Positions 43,246 through 52,435 of a stretch of DNA of 64,000 nucleotides are shown piece by piece. Below the pieces are notes generated by a model that was not told where the DNA came from, ran no database searches, and worked only from the letters and a program-made list of their open reading frames with translations. Positions within the stretch are counted from its first letter, which is position 1. The number at the start of each line of letters is the position of its first letter. The DNA is from Pseudomonas sp. CFII64 (GTDB taxonomy: Bacteria; Pseudomonadota; Gammaproteobacteria; Pseudomonadales; Pseudomonadaceae): assembly GCF_000416235.1 (NCBI RefSeq), contig NZ_ATLO01000049.1, positions 248,001 through 312,000 on the forward strand. Reading direction: 5' to 3'. A program made the translations under genes and the position numbers.

Positions 43246-45162
43246 TCAAACCCTGAACTTGCTCACCAGCACCTGCAGGTGACTGCCCAACCGCGCCAGT
43301 TCGACGCTGGAGGCGGCGGTTTCTTCGCTGGCGGCGGAGGTTTGTTCCGAGACGTCGCGCACGTTGAGGATGCTGCGATTGATTTCCTCGGCGGTGGCGC
43401 TTTGCTCTTCGGCTGCGGCGGCGATCTGCTGGTTCATCGCCTGGATCGCCGAAACGGTCCGGGTGATGTTTTCCAGCGAGTTTCCGGCACGGCGGGTCAG
43501 GTCGACGCTGCTGATGGTCAGTTCGCGGCTGTTGTCCATGATCGTTGCCACTTGCTGCGTGCCGCTCTGCAAGCCGGAAATCAGCTGCTCGATTTCCTCG
43601 GTGGATTTTTGCGTGCGCTGGGCCAGGCTGCGCACTTCATCGGCCACCACGGCGAATCCGCGACCCGCTTCACCGGCGCGCGCGGCCTCGATGGCGGCGT
43701 TCAAGGCCAGCAGGTTGGTTTGCTGGGCCACCGACTTGATAACGTCCAGGACGCTGCCAATCTTGTCGCTCTCGCGCTTGAGTTCGCTCATGGCTTCGGT
43801 GGAATTACCCACTTCGGCGGCCAGACGCTCGATCTGGGCGATGGCCTCGTTGACCACGCGATCACCTTCGCGTGCTTGCTGATCGGCAGCCACTGCGGCC
43901 TCTGAGGCCTCCTCGGCGTTGCGCGCGACTTCCTGCACCGTGGCGGTCATTTCGTGCATGGCGGTGGCGACCTGATCGGTCTCGACTTTCTGGCTGTTGA
44001 CCCCGGCGCTGGTTTGCTCGGTCACGGCGGACAGTTCCTCGGCCGCGCTGGCGATTTGCGTGACGCCATCGCGGATGCCGCCAATCAGCTCGCGCAGGCT
44101 GACGGTCATGCGCTGGATGCTGCCCTGCAGCTTGCCCAGCTCATCCTTGCGGTCGATTTTCAGGTTGTTGCTCAGGTCGCCCGACGCCACGCGTTCGACA
44201 ATCTGCAAGGTTTGCAGCAACGGTACGACGATCTGACGGGTGATGACCCAGGCGGCGATGACGCCGAACAGCAGAGCCAGTGCGGTGGCTATGCTCAGCA
44301 TCGACCGGGCGTTCTGGCTTTCAGCGCCCCGTTTGGCGTATTGGTCGGCGCTCAACTGGTCGCTGACATCCAGCAGATCCTGGCCGGCCTTGGTCATTTT
44401 CTCCAGGGCCTGTTTACCGGCCAGCTGGCCATCGCGGTATTGCCCCACGGCCGCCTGATAAGCCTTGAGACCGACAGTGGCGGTTTGCAACTGCCCCAGA
44501 TAAACCGGCGGGATGCTGCCTGCCAGGGCATTGATGCCGACCAACGCCTGATCGATCCCGGCATTGGCGTTCTTTTCGAATTCGGCCTTGCCGCTGTAGG
44601 TGTAACCGCGCACCTGATAACGCGCTTGCTGGATCAGTTTGCTGACCTCAACCGCGCCGTTGAATTGAAGCATGTCGTCGCCTTGCAGCAGCGACGCTTC
44701 GATCTTGTCGATCTCTGCCACCGCTTTATCGGCAGCGTCGCCCATCAGGCCTCGGCTGGCTTCCCGGGACGTAATGGCCTTGGTCATATCAGCGAACGCC
44801 TGGCGGTATTCACTGGCCAATTGTTGCTGCTGATCCAGCCACTTCAGGCTTTCGGGGCTGGCAACCTGGCTGCGGGCTTTTTTCAGCGCGGCATCGAGCT
44901 TGTCCAGAGTGGCGGCCACAGCCGCTGCCGATTCGGCGTCGTACTGCCGCTCGTAGATCAGCCGTTTGATGCGCAGCTCCATCGTCTGGTCACTGACTTC
45001 CTCAATGGACGCAAGCTTGTCGCCGCGCTCGATCAAGGATGTCACGCTCAGCCAACCGGTGATGGTAATCAGCACGGTCATTAACAACACCAGGCCGAAG
45101 CCCACTGCCAGCTTGAGACTGACGCTCATGTTTCCGAGGGCTTGGGTGAACCAGCGTGGCAT
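43246..45162 (-). CDS. Methyl-accepting chemotaxis protein, HBM-type sensor (McpK position)
   Basis: A 638-residue chemoreceptor. Its periplasmic region of about 240 residues between two membrane helices is all-helical and of helical bimodular (HBM) size. HAMP and a signalling domain with QTNLLALNAAIEAARAGEAGRGFAVVADEVR follow. It lies upstream of rsmE-tatCBA, where P. aeruginosa has PA5072 (McpK, an alpha-ketoglutarate receptor), and P. putida McpS (TCA intermediates) has the same size. An organic-acid ligand is therefore likely but not shown. Confidence 0.92.
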   Translation of the reverse strand: MPRWFTQALGNMSVSLKLAVGFGLVLLMTVLITITGWLSVTSLIERGDKLASIEEVSDQTMELRIKRLIYERQYDAESAAAVAATLDKLDAALKKARSQVASPESLKWLDQQQQLASEYRQAFADMTKAITSREASRGLMGDAADKAVAEIDKIEASLLQGDDMLQFNGAVEVSKLIQQARYQVRGYTYSGKAEFEKNANAGIDQALVGINALAGSIPPVYLGQLQTATVGLKAYQAAVGQYRDGQLAGKQALEKMTKAGQDLLDVSDQLSADQYAKRGAESQNARSMLSIATALALLFGVIAAWVITRQIVVPLLQTLQIVERVASGDLSNNLKIDRKDELGKLQGSIQRMTVSLRELIGGIRDGVTQIASAAEELSAVTEQTSAGVNSQKVETDQVATAMHEMTATVQEVARNAEEASEAAVAADQQAREGDRVVNEAIAQIERLAAEVGNSTEAMSELKRESDKIGSVLDVIKSVAQQTNLLALNAAIEAARAGEAGRGFAVVADEVRSLAQRTQKSTEEIEQLISGLQSGTQQVATIMDNSRELTISSVDLTRRAGNSLENITRTVSAIQAMNQQIAAAAEEQSATAEEINRSILNVRDVSEQTSAASEETAASSVELARLGSHLQVLVSKFRV

Positions 45163-45253
45163 CGTGCAACTCCTTGTAGCGAATAATTGTAGGCGTAGTC
45201 CTACATCGGCTGTCCGTAGGGAAACTGAAGGCGCTGGCCCCTCAAATGGGGGG

Positions 45254-45961
45254 CTAGAAAAGGCGGGCGAGAAGGGCGGTTACAGCAGTCTCGACACGCA
45301 GGATGCGCTCGCCAAGCTGCACAGGCTGCAGGCCGGACTTGTTCAGCAGGTCGATTTCATAAGGAATCCAGCCGCCTTCCGGACCTATCGCGAGTGTTAC
45401 AGGTTGTTGCACCGCTCTCGGGCAGGCCGGGAACTGGCCGGGATGTCCCACCAGACCGAGCGTGCCTTCGACGAGCTGCGGCAGGCGGTCTTCAACGAAC
45501 GGCTTGAAGCGCTTCTCGATGATGATTTCCGGCAGCACGCTGTCTCGTGCCTGTTCCAGGCCTAGAATCAGCTGCTCGCGAATCGCTGCGGGCTCCAGGA
45601 ACGGGGTCTGCCAGAAGCTCTTTTCGACCCGGTAACTGTTGAGCAGGATGACCTTTGGCACACCCATGGTCGCGACGGTCTGGAACACCCGACGCAGCAT
45701 TTTCGGCCGAGGCAGGGCCAGCAGCAGGGTCAAGGGCAATTTGGCAGGCGGTGCGCTGTCGAGGCTGACGCGCAGTTCCGCTTCGTGATTTTCCAGGCGC
45801 AGCAACTCGGCATTGCCCATCAATCCGCCGATCCGGCCAACGCGCAGGCTGTCGCCGACCACGGCACGATGCACCTCTTGCATGTGCTTGAGGCGCCGGT
45901 CGCGCAGGATGACCCGGTCAGCCGCAATAAAATCAGCGTCTTCGAGAAGCAGCAGATTCAC
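45254..45961 (-). CDS. rsmE: 16S rRNA m3U1498 methyltransferase
   Basis: RsmE methylates N3 of U1498 in 16S rRNA. The 235-residue SPOUT-class protein has an N-terminal PUA-like part (MNLLLLEDADFI, LRDRRLKHMQEVHR) and the C-terminal trefoil-knot cofactor site LAIGPEGGWIPYEID followed by LGERILRVETAVTALLA. Its ATG overlaps the tatC stop by 4 bp, so it is the last gene of a tatABC-rsmE unit. Confidence 0.94.
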   Translation of the reverse strand: MNLLLLEDADFIAADRVILRDRRLKHMQEVHRAVVGDSLRVGRIGGLMGNAELLRLENHEAELRVSLDSAPPAKLPLTLLLALPRPKMLRRVFQTVATMGVPKVILLNSYRVEKSFWQTPFLEPAAIREQLILGLEQARDSVLPEIIIEKRFKPFVEDRLPQLVEGTLGLVGHPGQFPACPRAVQQPVTLAIGPEGGWIPYEIDLLNKSGLQPVQLGERILRVETAVTALLARLF

Positions 45962-46755
45962 GGCTGCGTCGCAGGCGGCTGGTCTTGCTTGTCTTCGTCG
46001 GCGGGCTGGTCTTCAGCGTGGTCGCCACGCTTGGTGATCATCGAGCTGCACAGCACGCCGATCTCAAACAGCAGCCACATCGGCACCGCGAGCAGGGTCT
46101 GGGAGAAAATGTCCGGCGGCGTGAGGATCATGCCGACCACGAAGCAACCGATGACCACGTAAGGGCGGATCTTGCGCAGGTACTTCACATCAACGATGCC
46201 GATCCACACCAGCAGCACCACGGCCACTGGAATCTCGAACGCCACGCCAAAGGCGAAGAACAGCGTCATGACGAAGTCCAGGTAACTGGCGATGTCCGTC
46301 ATCATCGACACGCCTTCGGGCGTCACGCTGGCGAAGAAGTGGAAAATCAGCGGGAAAACCAGGTAATAGGCGAAGGCCATACCCGAATAAAACAGGATGA
46401 TGCTCGACACCAGCAGCGGCACGGCGACGCGTTTTTCGTGCTTGTACAGGCCCGGTGCGATGAAGCCCCAGATCTGGTGGAGGATGACCGGCATGGCCAG
46501 GAACAGCGCGACCATCATGGTCAGCTTGAACGGCGTGATGAACGGCGAGGCCACGTCGGTGGCGATCATCGTTGCGCCTTCGGGCAGGAATACCCGCAGC
46601 GGTGCCGAGACGAAGGTGTAGATCTTCTGGGTGAAGTAAAACAGGCAGCCGAAGATTACGAAGATCGCCAGGACGCAGCGCAGCAGGCGTGAACGCAGTT
46701 CTGTGAGGTGCGAGACCAGCGGCATTTGCTGGTCGTTTTCCGGAATATCGCTCAT
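45958..46755 (-). CDS. tatC: TatC, twin-arginine translocase receptor subunit
   Basis: TatC forms, with TatB, the inner-membrane receptor for folded proteins carrying twin-arginine signals. The 265-residue protein has six hydrophobic segments, an N-terminal LVSHLTELRSRLLRC and the conserved periplasmic/cytosolic Glu and Pro residues (FALAMPVILHQIWGFIAPGLYKHEKR-like block). The C-terminal tail is charged and Asp/Gln-rich. It overlaps tatB upstream and rsmE downstream by 4 bp each. Confidence 0.96.
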   Translation of the reverse strand: MSDIPENDQQMPLVSHLTELRSRLLRCVLAIFVIFGCLFYFTQKIYTFVSAPLRVFLPEGATMIATDVASPFITPFKLTMMVALFLAMPVILHQIWGFIAPGLYKHEKRVAVPLLVSSIILFYSGMAFAYYLVFPLIFHFFASVTPEGVSMMTDIASYLDFVMTLFFAFGVAFEIPVAVVLLVWIGIVDVKYLRKIRPYVVIGCFVVGMILTPPDIFSQTLLAVPMWLLFEIGVLCSSMITKRGDHAEDQPADEDKQDQPPATQP

Positions 46756-47264
46756 GGGGCTCGCGGGGGCAGTGACGAATCGTTGGCGGAAGGCGCGCTG
46801 GGGATCGGCGTCGGTTCAGCGTGCGGCAATGCTTCAACAGGCGTCGCGTCGGCAGGTTTTGCCGGCTCCACCGGCGCGGTTTCGGCAGGCGTAGTCCCGG
46901 CAGGCGCGGCAGGGCCCAGCTCGGCAGGTGTCGGCGCGGGCGGGGTAACCGGCACGGTGGAGACCACCGGCTCGGTCGCTGCAGCGCTTGCCTCCACAAC
47001 CGGTGCAGCGGCAGGCGGTTGCGGCGACATGATTTTGCGCGCTTCCTGTTCCAGCGACAGAATGTGTTCGTTATGCAGCTGCCGACGGATTTCGTCGGCG
47101 CCGATTTCGCGTTCAACTTCCTGTTTGATCGCATTGAAGCTGCGTTTCAACCGGCCTACCCAGAGTCCGGCGGTGCGCGCGGCACCCGGCAGACGCTCCG
47201 GCCCCAGCACCAGCAAGGCGACGAGACCGACGAGCAGCAGTTCAGAGAAGCTGATACCAAACAT
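46752..47264 (-). CDS. tatB: TatB, twin-arginine translocase subunit
   Basis: A 170-residue TatB: one N-terminal membrane helix (SFSELLLVGLVALLVLGPE) with the conserved hinge Pro, then an amphipathic helix (LPGAARTAGLWVGRLKRSFN). From about residue 85 the tail is almost wholly Pro/Ala/Thr-rich and probably disordered. It lies 10 bp downstream of tatA and overlaps tatC. Confidence 0.94.
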   Translation of the reverse strand: MFGISFSELLLVGLVALLVLGPERLPGAARTAGLWVGRLKRSFNAIKQEVEREIGADEIRRQLHNEHILSLEQEARKIMSPQPPAAAPVVEASAAATEPVVSTVPVTPPAPTPAELGPAAPAGTTPAETAPVEPAKPADATPVEALPHAEPTPIPSAPSANDSSLPPRAP

Positions 47265-47274
47265 TCGATACGAC

Positions 47275-47550
47275 CTAGTCTTTGCGGATTGGCTCTTCGA
47301 CTTTGTGCGCTTGCGCGTCGATCGTGTGCGGCTGGTTCAGGGGCGAACCCTGTGGCGCGGCCTGCGGTGGCTGCTGCGGCTGCACCGGCGGCGGAGTCTG
47401 ATCGGCTTTTTCTTCATCGCTCATGGCTTTGCGAAAGCCCTTGATCGACTCGCCGACATCAGTGCCCAGGCCCTTGAGTTTCTTGGTGCCGAAAATCAGT
47501 ACCACGACAACCAGGATGACGATCCAGTGTTTCCAGTCAAAAATACCCAT
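47275..47550 (-). CDS. tatA: TatA, twin-arginine translocase pore subunit
   Basis: A 91-residue TatA. The N-terminal helix WKHWIVILVVVVLIFGTKKL ends in the FGTKKL hinge, followed by the amphipathic helix LGTDVGESIKGFRKAM and a Gln/Pro-rich tail. TatA oligomers make the transport path for folded Tat substrates. It heads tatABC, 41 bp downstream of hisE. Confidence 0.95.
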   Translation of the reverse strand: MGIFDWKHWIVILVVVVLIFGTKKLKGLGTDVGESIKGFRKAMSDEEKADQTPPPVQPQQPPQAAPQGSPLNQPHTIDAQAHKVEEPIRKD

Positions 47551-47591
47551 GAAGCATTCCTCGTAGAAGTTTCAAATTCGAAAATTGACAA

Positions 47592-47924
47592 TCAGTCGGC
47601 CGGTCGCGCGGCTTTTTCCGCGTGGCCCGACAGGCCGAAACGACGGTCCAGCTCATCGAGCACCGCCTGTGGATGCTGACCCAGCGCGGCAAGCATGACC
47701 ATGCTGTGAAACCACAGGTCAGCGGTTTCATAGATGACGTCGCTGCAATCGCCGCTGACGGCGGCATCCTTGGCGGCAATGATCGTTTCCACCGACTCTT
47801 CGCCGACCTTTTCCAGAATCTTGTTCAGACCCTTGTGATACAGGCTGGCGACGTAAGAGCTGTCGGCCGCCGCGCCTTTGCGCGACTCAAGCACTTCGGC
47901 CAGGCGGGACAAGGTATCAGTCAT
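47592..47924 (-). CDS. hisE: Phosphoribosyl-ATP diphosphatase
   Basis: HisE hydrolyses phosphoribosyl-ATP to phosphoribosyl-AMP in histidine biosynthesis. The 110-residue all-helical MazG-like protein shows KVGEESVETIIAAK and DVIYETADLWFHSMVML, with the Glu/Asp residues that bind Mg2+. In enterobacteria it is fused to HisI; here the two are separate genes 3 nt apart. Confidence 0.95.
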   Translation of the reverse strand: MTDTLSRLAEVLESRKGAAADSSYVASLYHKGLNKILEKVGEESVETIIAAKDAAVSGDCSDVIYETADLWFHSMVMLAALGQHPQAVLDELDRRFGLSGHAEKAARPAD

Positions 47925-47927
47925 GTT

Positions 47928-48320
47928 TCAGTGTCCTGCGTGATAAATGGCGTCCGGATCTTTCAGCACCGGGTCCACGGTTTTCCAGCCCGCATCCTCG
48001 TAGACGCGGTAGAAACAGCTTTCGCGGCCGGTATGGCAAGCGATGCCGCCGATTTGCTCGACCATCATGATGATCACGTCGGCGTCGCAGTCCAGGCGCA
48101 GCTCATGCAGTTTCTGCACATGGCCCGATTCTTCGCCTTTGCGCCAGAGTTTGCCACGTGAACGCGACCAATAGATGGCGCGATTTTCGGCGGCGGTAAG
48201 GCTCAGCGCCTCACGGTTCATCCACGCCATCATCAACACGCGCCCGGTTTTGTGATCCTGGGCAATCGCCGGCACCAGGCCGTCGCTGTCCCACTTGATT
48301 TCGTCCAGCCAGTCTTTCAT
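47928..48320 (-). CDS. hisI: Phosphoribosyl-AMP cyclohydrolase
   Basis: HisI opens the adenine ring of phosphoribosyl-AMP, the third step of histidine biosynthesis. The 130-residue zinc enzyme has the GLVPAIAQDHKTGRVLMMAWMN block, the Asp-rich metal site LDCDADVI and the zinc cysteines in ACHTGRESCFYR. The start MKDWLDE at 48320 is chosen; the frame is open upstream but the added residues are not family-like. It is followed by hisE. Confidence 0.95.
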   Translation of the reverse strand: MKDWLDEIKWDSDGLVPAIAQDHKTGRVLMMAWMNREALSLTAAENRAIYWSRSRGKLWRKGEESGHVQKLHELRLDCDADVIIMMVEQIGGIACHTGRESCFYRVYEDAGWKTVDPVLKDPDAIYHAGH

Positions 48321-48388
48321 ATCTACTCCGGCAGCCGGGCTTGGGGCCTCGGCGGGTTGAACAGTGTGCCAGCGGCCAGCGCCGCTGG

Positions 48389-50008
48389 CTATCGGCGCAC
48401 GACCAGATACAAACCGGCAACGAGCATGATCCACGATGGCCACGCGGTCGGCGCGAGCAGTTCGCCACCGTCTGCGGCAAGCGTCGAGGCCATCACCGCG
48501 CCGCCAGCCAGCAACCCTGCGCCCAGCAGGCGCAAGGCCCAGCCGTCACCGCGCTCGCGCCATGGTGGCGGCGGATCGTTGGCGTGCGGTTGGGACATGC
48601 GCTCCAGCAGGTCGCGGGTCATGTTGGCCAGATGCGGAATCTGCTCGACCTGGGCTTGCAGGTTACCGAACAGGGTTTTCGGGCTGACGCGCTCACGCAT
48701 CCAGCGTTCCAGGAACGGCTGGGCGGTGCTCCACAGGTCCAGGTCCGGATACAACTGGCGACCCAGGCCTTCGATGTTCAGCAGGGTTTTCTGCAACAGC
48801 ACCAGTTGCGGCTGGACTTCCATGTTGAAGCGGCGCGCGGTCTGGAACAGGCGCATCAGCACCTGACCGAAGGAAATATCCTTGAGCGGCTTTTCGAAGA
48901 TCGGCTCGCACACGGTGCGGATCGCCGCTTCGAACTCGTTGAGCTTGGTTTCCGCCGGCACCCAGCCCGAATCAATGTGCAGCTGCGCCACGCGGCGGTA
49001 GTCACGCTTGAAGAAAGCAAACAGGTTACGCGCCAGATAGTCCTGATCTTCCGGGGTCAGGCTGCCGACGATCCCGCAGTCGATGGCGATGTATTGCGGG
49101 CTCCACGGGTTCACCGTGCTGACGAAAATATTGCCGGGGTGCATGTCGGCGTGGAAAAAGCTGTCGCGGAACACCTGGGTGAAGAAAATCTCCACGCCGC
49201 GTTCGGCGAGCATTTTCATGTCGGTGCGCTGATCGGCCAGGGTCGCCAGATCGGTGACCTGAATGCCGTAGATACGCTCCATGACCAGCACTTTCGGCCG
49301 GCACCAGTCCCAATAGACTTGCGGCACGTACAGCAGCTGCGAGCCTTCGAAGTTGCGGCGCAGCTGGCTGGAGTTGGCCGCTTCGCGCAGCAGGTCCAGC
49401 TCGTCGTAGATGGTTTTTTCGTAGTCGGCGACCACATCCACCGGATGCAGCAGGCGCGCATCGGCGGACATGCGCTCGGCGGTGCGGGCCAGAATGAACA
49501 ACCACGCCAGGTCCTGGCCGATGATGGGCTTGAGACCCGGACGCACCACTTTGACCACGACTTCTTCGCCGGTCTTGAGCTTGGCGGAGTGAACTTGCGC
49601 AACCGACGCCGAGGCCAGCGGCGTGACGTCAAAGCGGCTGAACACTTCGCTGATCTTCGCGCCCAGCTGCTCTTCGATCAATTTGATCGCCAGTTGCGGA
49701 TCGAACGGCGGCACGCGGTCCTGCAGCAGCATCAACTCGTCGGCGATGTCTTCCGGCAACAGGTCGCGGCGGGTGGACAGCAACTGGCCGAACTTGATGA
49801 AGATCGGCCCCAGATCCTGCAACGCCATGCGCAGTCGAGCGCCGCGCGGCAGCTCCGACACCTTGCGCGGAAACCAGCGCCACGGCATCACGAAACGCAA
49901 GGCGAGCATCCACCAGGGCAGCGGCAGGGCGAACAGCAAGTCATCGAGACGGTAGCGGATCACGACACGCTGGATGCGGAACAGACGGCGGACGGCAAGC
50001 AACTTCAT
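48389..50008 (-). CDS. ubiB: UbiB, atypical kinase-like protein for ubiquinone synthesis
   Basis: A 539-residue ABC1/ADCK (UbiB) protein required for ubiquinone production, with ATPase rather than classical kinase activity. It has the KxGQ motif (FIKFGQLLSTRRDLLP), an Ala-rich nucleotide loop (PLASASVAQVHSA), FHADMHPGNIF and IDCGIVG metal blocks. A hydrophobic C-terminus of about two membrane helices anchors it. It overlaps ubiJ by 4 bp. Confidence 0.95.
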   Translation of the reverse strand: MKLLAVRRLFRIQRVVIRYRLDDLLFALPLPWWMLALRFVMPWRWFPRKVSELPRGARLRMALQDLGPIFIKFGQLLSTRRDLLPEDIADELMLLQDRVPPFDPQLAIKLIEEQLGAKISEVFSRFDVTPLASASVAQVHSAKLKTGEEVVVKVVRPGLKPIIGQDLAWLFILARTAERMSADARLLHPVDVVADYEKTIYDELDLLREAANSSQLRRNFEGSQLLYVPQVYWDWCRPKVLVMERIYGIQVTDLATLADQRTDMKMLAERGVEIFFTQVFRDSFFHADMHPGNIFVSTVNPWSPQYIAIDCGIVGSLTPEDQDYLARNLFAFFKRDYRRVAQLHIDSGWVPAETKLNEFEAAIRTVCEPIFEKPLKDISFGQVLMRLFQTARRFNMEVQPQLVLLQKTLLNIEGLGRQLYPDLDLWSTAQPFLERWMRERVSPKTLFGNLQAQVEQIPHLANMTRDLLERMSQPHANDPPPPWRERGDGWALRLLGAGLLAGGAVMASTLAADGGELLAPTAWPSWIMLVAGLYLVVRR

Positions 50009-50628
50009 GCGTTATCGCTGGAATTAAGGGATTGGGCGAGGCGCTCAAAGCGCGCCTCAAGGCGTTCCAGATCGAGTTTGATCTGATCGAGTTCGGCAAA
50101 ACGTGCTTCGGCTTCGTGCGTACCAACCAGTGTGCGCGATTCTTCGCTCAGGTAATCCGCAAGATTCTGACTCATGCTGGCGAAGCTTTCGCTGCTCCAG
50201 CGGGCGCGACTGCGCAGATGATTGCCCAGCAGCGTGCTGGCGACCGGGCCGAGCCAGCGCGACAGCTCGAATTCCCAGTCCAGCTCCAGGTCTTGCAGAA
50301 TGCCGAACAGTTCCAGCAACACTGAACTGTCACCATCGAGCTCGACATCCGGGCCGTGCAACACGGCGGTCTTGTCCTGGCTCAAGGCCAGACGCATCAG
50401 GCTGGCGGCCGGCGCACGCAAGGTGCAATCGGCCTCGACTTCCCAGTGCGCGGCGAGCATCAGGCCTTCGTCGCTGGGCAGGATGAACAGCTGCAATGCC
50501 GGGTTACGACAGTCAACCACGATCACCTTGCCGCTCAAACGCTGCAGGCGCGGCAATGCCGTGCTGTCCAGACGCAGCACACGGTTCAGGCCGTGCTCGA
50601 CACTGGCGAGCAAGCCGCGCAGCAACAT
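50005..50628 (-). CDS. ubiJ: UbiJ, SCP2-domain ubiquinone accessory factor
   Basis: A 207-residue protein of the UbiJ family. The N-terminal SCP2-type lipid-binding domain spans about residues 15-115 (GKVIVVDCRNPALQLFILP, ALSQDKTAVLHGPDVELDGDS), and a C-terminal coiled coil ends the protein (AELDQIKLDLERLEARFERL). It is thought to hold ubiquinone intermediates in the soluble Ubi complex. It overlaps ubiE and ubiB by a few bases at each end. Confidence 0.93.
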   Translation of the reverse strand: MLLRGLLASVEHGLNRVLRLDSTALPRLQRLSGKVIVVDCRNPALQLFILPSDEGLMLAAHWEVEADCTLRAPAASLMRLALSQDKTAVLHGPDVELDGDSSVLLELFGILQDLELDWEFELSRWLGPVASTLLGNHLRSRARWSSESFASMSQNLADYLSEESRTLVGTHEAEARFAELDQIKLDLERLEARFERLAQSLNSSDNA

Positions 50629-51398
50629 CAGGGCTTGATGCCGCGATGCAGCGCGACAACGCCGGCGGTCATGTTGTGATAGGTCACGCGGTCGAAACCG
50701 GCCTCGACCATCATCGACTTCAAGGTTTCCTGATTCGGGTGCATGCGGATCGACTCCGCCAGATAGCGGTAGCTTTCCGAATCGTTGGTGACCAGCTTGC
50801 CCATCAGCGGCATGAAGGCGAACGAGTAGGCGTCATAAGCCTTGGACATCAGCTTGTTGGTCGGCTTGGAGAATTCCAGCACCAACAGACGACCGCCTGG
50901 CTTGAGCACACGCAGCATGGAACGCAGCGCGTCTTCCTTGTGCGTCACGTTGCGCAGGCCGAAGGCGATGGTTACGCAGTCGAAATGGTTGTCCGGGAAC
51001 GGCAGCTTTTCAGCGTCGGCCTGGACGAACTTGACGTTGCCGGCGACGCCCAGATCCAGCAGGCGGTCACGACCGACCTTGAGCATGGAGGCGTTGATGT
51101 CGGCCAGCACCACTTCGCCGGTCGGGCCGACCAGGTGCGAGAATTTTTTGGTCAGGTCGCCGGTGCCGCCGGCGATGTCCAGCACGCGGTTGCCCGTGCG
51201 GACGCCGGACAGCTCAATGGCAAAGCGTTTCCAGAGGCGGTGCATGCCACCGGACAGCAGGTCGTTCATCAAGTCGTATTTGGCCGCGACGGAGTGGAAA
51301 ACCTCCGCAACTTTTTCGGCCTTCTGGCTTTCCGGCACATTTTTGTAACCGAAGTGAGTCGTGGGTTCGGCATCGCTGCCTTTGCGCGGATCGTTCAT
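50628..51398 (-). CDS. ubiE: UbiE, ubiquinone/menaquinone C-methyltransferase
   Basis: UbiE performs the SAM-dependent C-methylation of the benzoquinol ring. The 256-residue protein has SAM motif I VLDIAGGTGDLTKKF, the UbiE signatures YDLMNDLLSGGMHRLWKRF and RVLKPGGRLLVLEFSKP. The start MNDPRKGSDAEP at 51398 fits family length; a longer upstream frame is discarded. It heads ubiE-ubiJ-ubiB, and its stop overlaps the ubiJ start. Confidence 0.96.
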   Translation of the reverse strand: MNDPRKGSDAEPTTHFGYKNVPESQKAEKVAEVFHSVAAKYDLMNDLLSGGMHRLWKRFAIELSGVRTGNRVLDIAGGTGDLTKKFSHLVGPTGEVVLADINASMLKVGRDRLLDLGVAGNVKFVQADAEKLPFPDNHFDCVTIAFGLRNVTHKEDALRSMLRVLKPGGRLLVLEFSKPTNKLMSKAYDAYSFAFMPLMGKLVTNDSESYRYLAESIRMHPNQETLKSMMVEAGFDRVTYHNMTAGVVALHRGIKP

Positions 51399-51541
51399 AT
51401 CGCGGTCACCGGAATAAAGTGCGGCCATTCTAATCGCCGGGGCTGGCTTTGTCTTGACAAGGCTCATCGACAACAGTTTCTTCGTCTGGAGCGGCTGTTA
51501 TAGTTGCGCCACGATTTACCTTGCGCTGAAGGAGCCCTTTA

Positions 51542-51820
51542 ATGGCCCGAATCACTGTTGAACGCCCGCACGCACTGGGCAAAGAAAAGGCCCGCGAGAA
51601 GGCTGAGGTGCTGGTGGAAAAGCTGGCGGAAAAATATGGCATCGCCCACGAGTGGAATGGCGACAGCGTCGAACTCAACGGCAAGGGCGCCAAGGGCACT
51701 GTCGATGTCGAAGACGCGCTGGTGCGAGTCAACCTTGAGCTGAACTTCTTTTTGTCGGCCATGAGCGGGCAGATTCAGGCTGAAGTCGAAAAGCAGCTGG
51801 ATAAGGCGTTGCTGGCGTAA
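51542..51820 (+). CDS. Polyhydroxyalkanoic acid system family protein
   Basis: A 92-residue protein of the family placed near pha loci and annotated as a PHA system protein (PF09650-like). It begins MARITVERPHALGKEKAREKAE, a basic amphipathic helix, and alternates short strands (IAHEWNGDSVELNGKGAKG). Function is unproven; it may affect granule formation. An AAGGAG site lies just upstream of the ATG. It is divergent from ubiE and upstream of phaI on the same strand. Confidence 0.87.
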   Translation: MARITVERPHALGKEKAREKAEVLVEKLAEKYGIAHEWNGDSVELNGKGAKGTVDVEDALVRVNLELNFFLSAMSGQIQAEVEKQLDKALLA

Positions 51821-51834
51821 TTCGCTTCAATCCC

Positions 51835-51887
51835 GTAGGAGCGGCTTCAGCCGCGAGGAACATCCTCCCGGCTAAAGCCGGTCCTAC
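51835..51887. repeat. REP hairpin upstream of phaI
   Basis: GTAGGAGCGGCTTCAGCCGC pairs with CTCCCGGCTAAAGCCGGTCC. The left arm is of the GCGGCTTCAGCCGC type and the right arm of the CCGGCTAAAGCCGG type, so this is a hybrid pair. Confidence 0.88.
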
Positions 51888-51996
51888 ACATTCAACGCCA
51901 CCAACCTAGGGTGAGCATTCTAATTTTTGCGCCTACTTTGTGCTTATGCCCCATTCCCACGGGGATGTCCTCCAACTTCAGAATGAGAGGTGCAGC

Positions 51997-52425
51997 ATGG
52001 CCAAAGTAAGGTTGTTGAAGAAAAAAGCCGAAGACGAACAGGACACGGCGCTTTCCGAAGTCAGACTCTATGCACGCAAGATCTGGCTCGCCGGCCTGGG
52101 CGCTTATTCCTGGGCCGAGCAGGAAGGCAGCGAATACATCAAAGAGCTGATCCGTACCGGCGAAGAAACCGAAAAGAAAGCCAAGCGCGTTATCGACGAA
52201 AAAGTCGAGGCGGCGAACAGCGAAATCATGGCCTTCACCGATGATGTGGCCGAAGTCGCAGACGACGTTGAAAGCCGCCTGGACAAAATCGAAAACGCCT
52301 TTGATCGGCGTGTTGCCAGTGCCCTGAATCGCATTGGCATCCCTTCCAGACATGACGTCGAGACACTCTCTGCTAAGCTCGATGGGCTGACGGCATTGCT
52401 CGAACGTGTCGTCAATAAAAAATAA
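51997..52425 (+). CDS. phaI: PhaI phasin
   Basis: A 142-residue granule-associated phasin of mcl-PHA producers. The phasin helix region holds RLYARKIWLAGLGAYSWAEQ and long Glu/Lys-rich coiled coil (GEETEKKAKRVIDEKVEAA), ending IGIPSRHDVETLSAKLDGLT. It shares this domain with the adjacent PhaF but lacks the DNA-binding tail. The ATG at 51997 follows GAGAGG; an upstream GTG extension is not used. phaF follows 10 bp later. Confidence 0.94.
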   Translation: MAKVRLLKKKAEDEQDTALSEVRLYARKIWLAGLGAYSWAEQEGSEYIKELIRTGEETEKKAKRVIDEKVEAANSEIMAFTDDVAEVADDVESRLDKIENAFDRRVASALNRIGIPSRHDVETLSAKLDGLTALLERVVNKK

Positions 52426-52435
52426 GGAGAGCGGG

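Noticed and set aside
48341..50086. Plus-strand 581-residue frame opposite ubiB
   Set aside because: It is a shadow of ubiB with no family resemblance.
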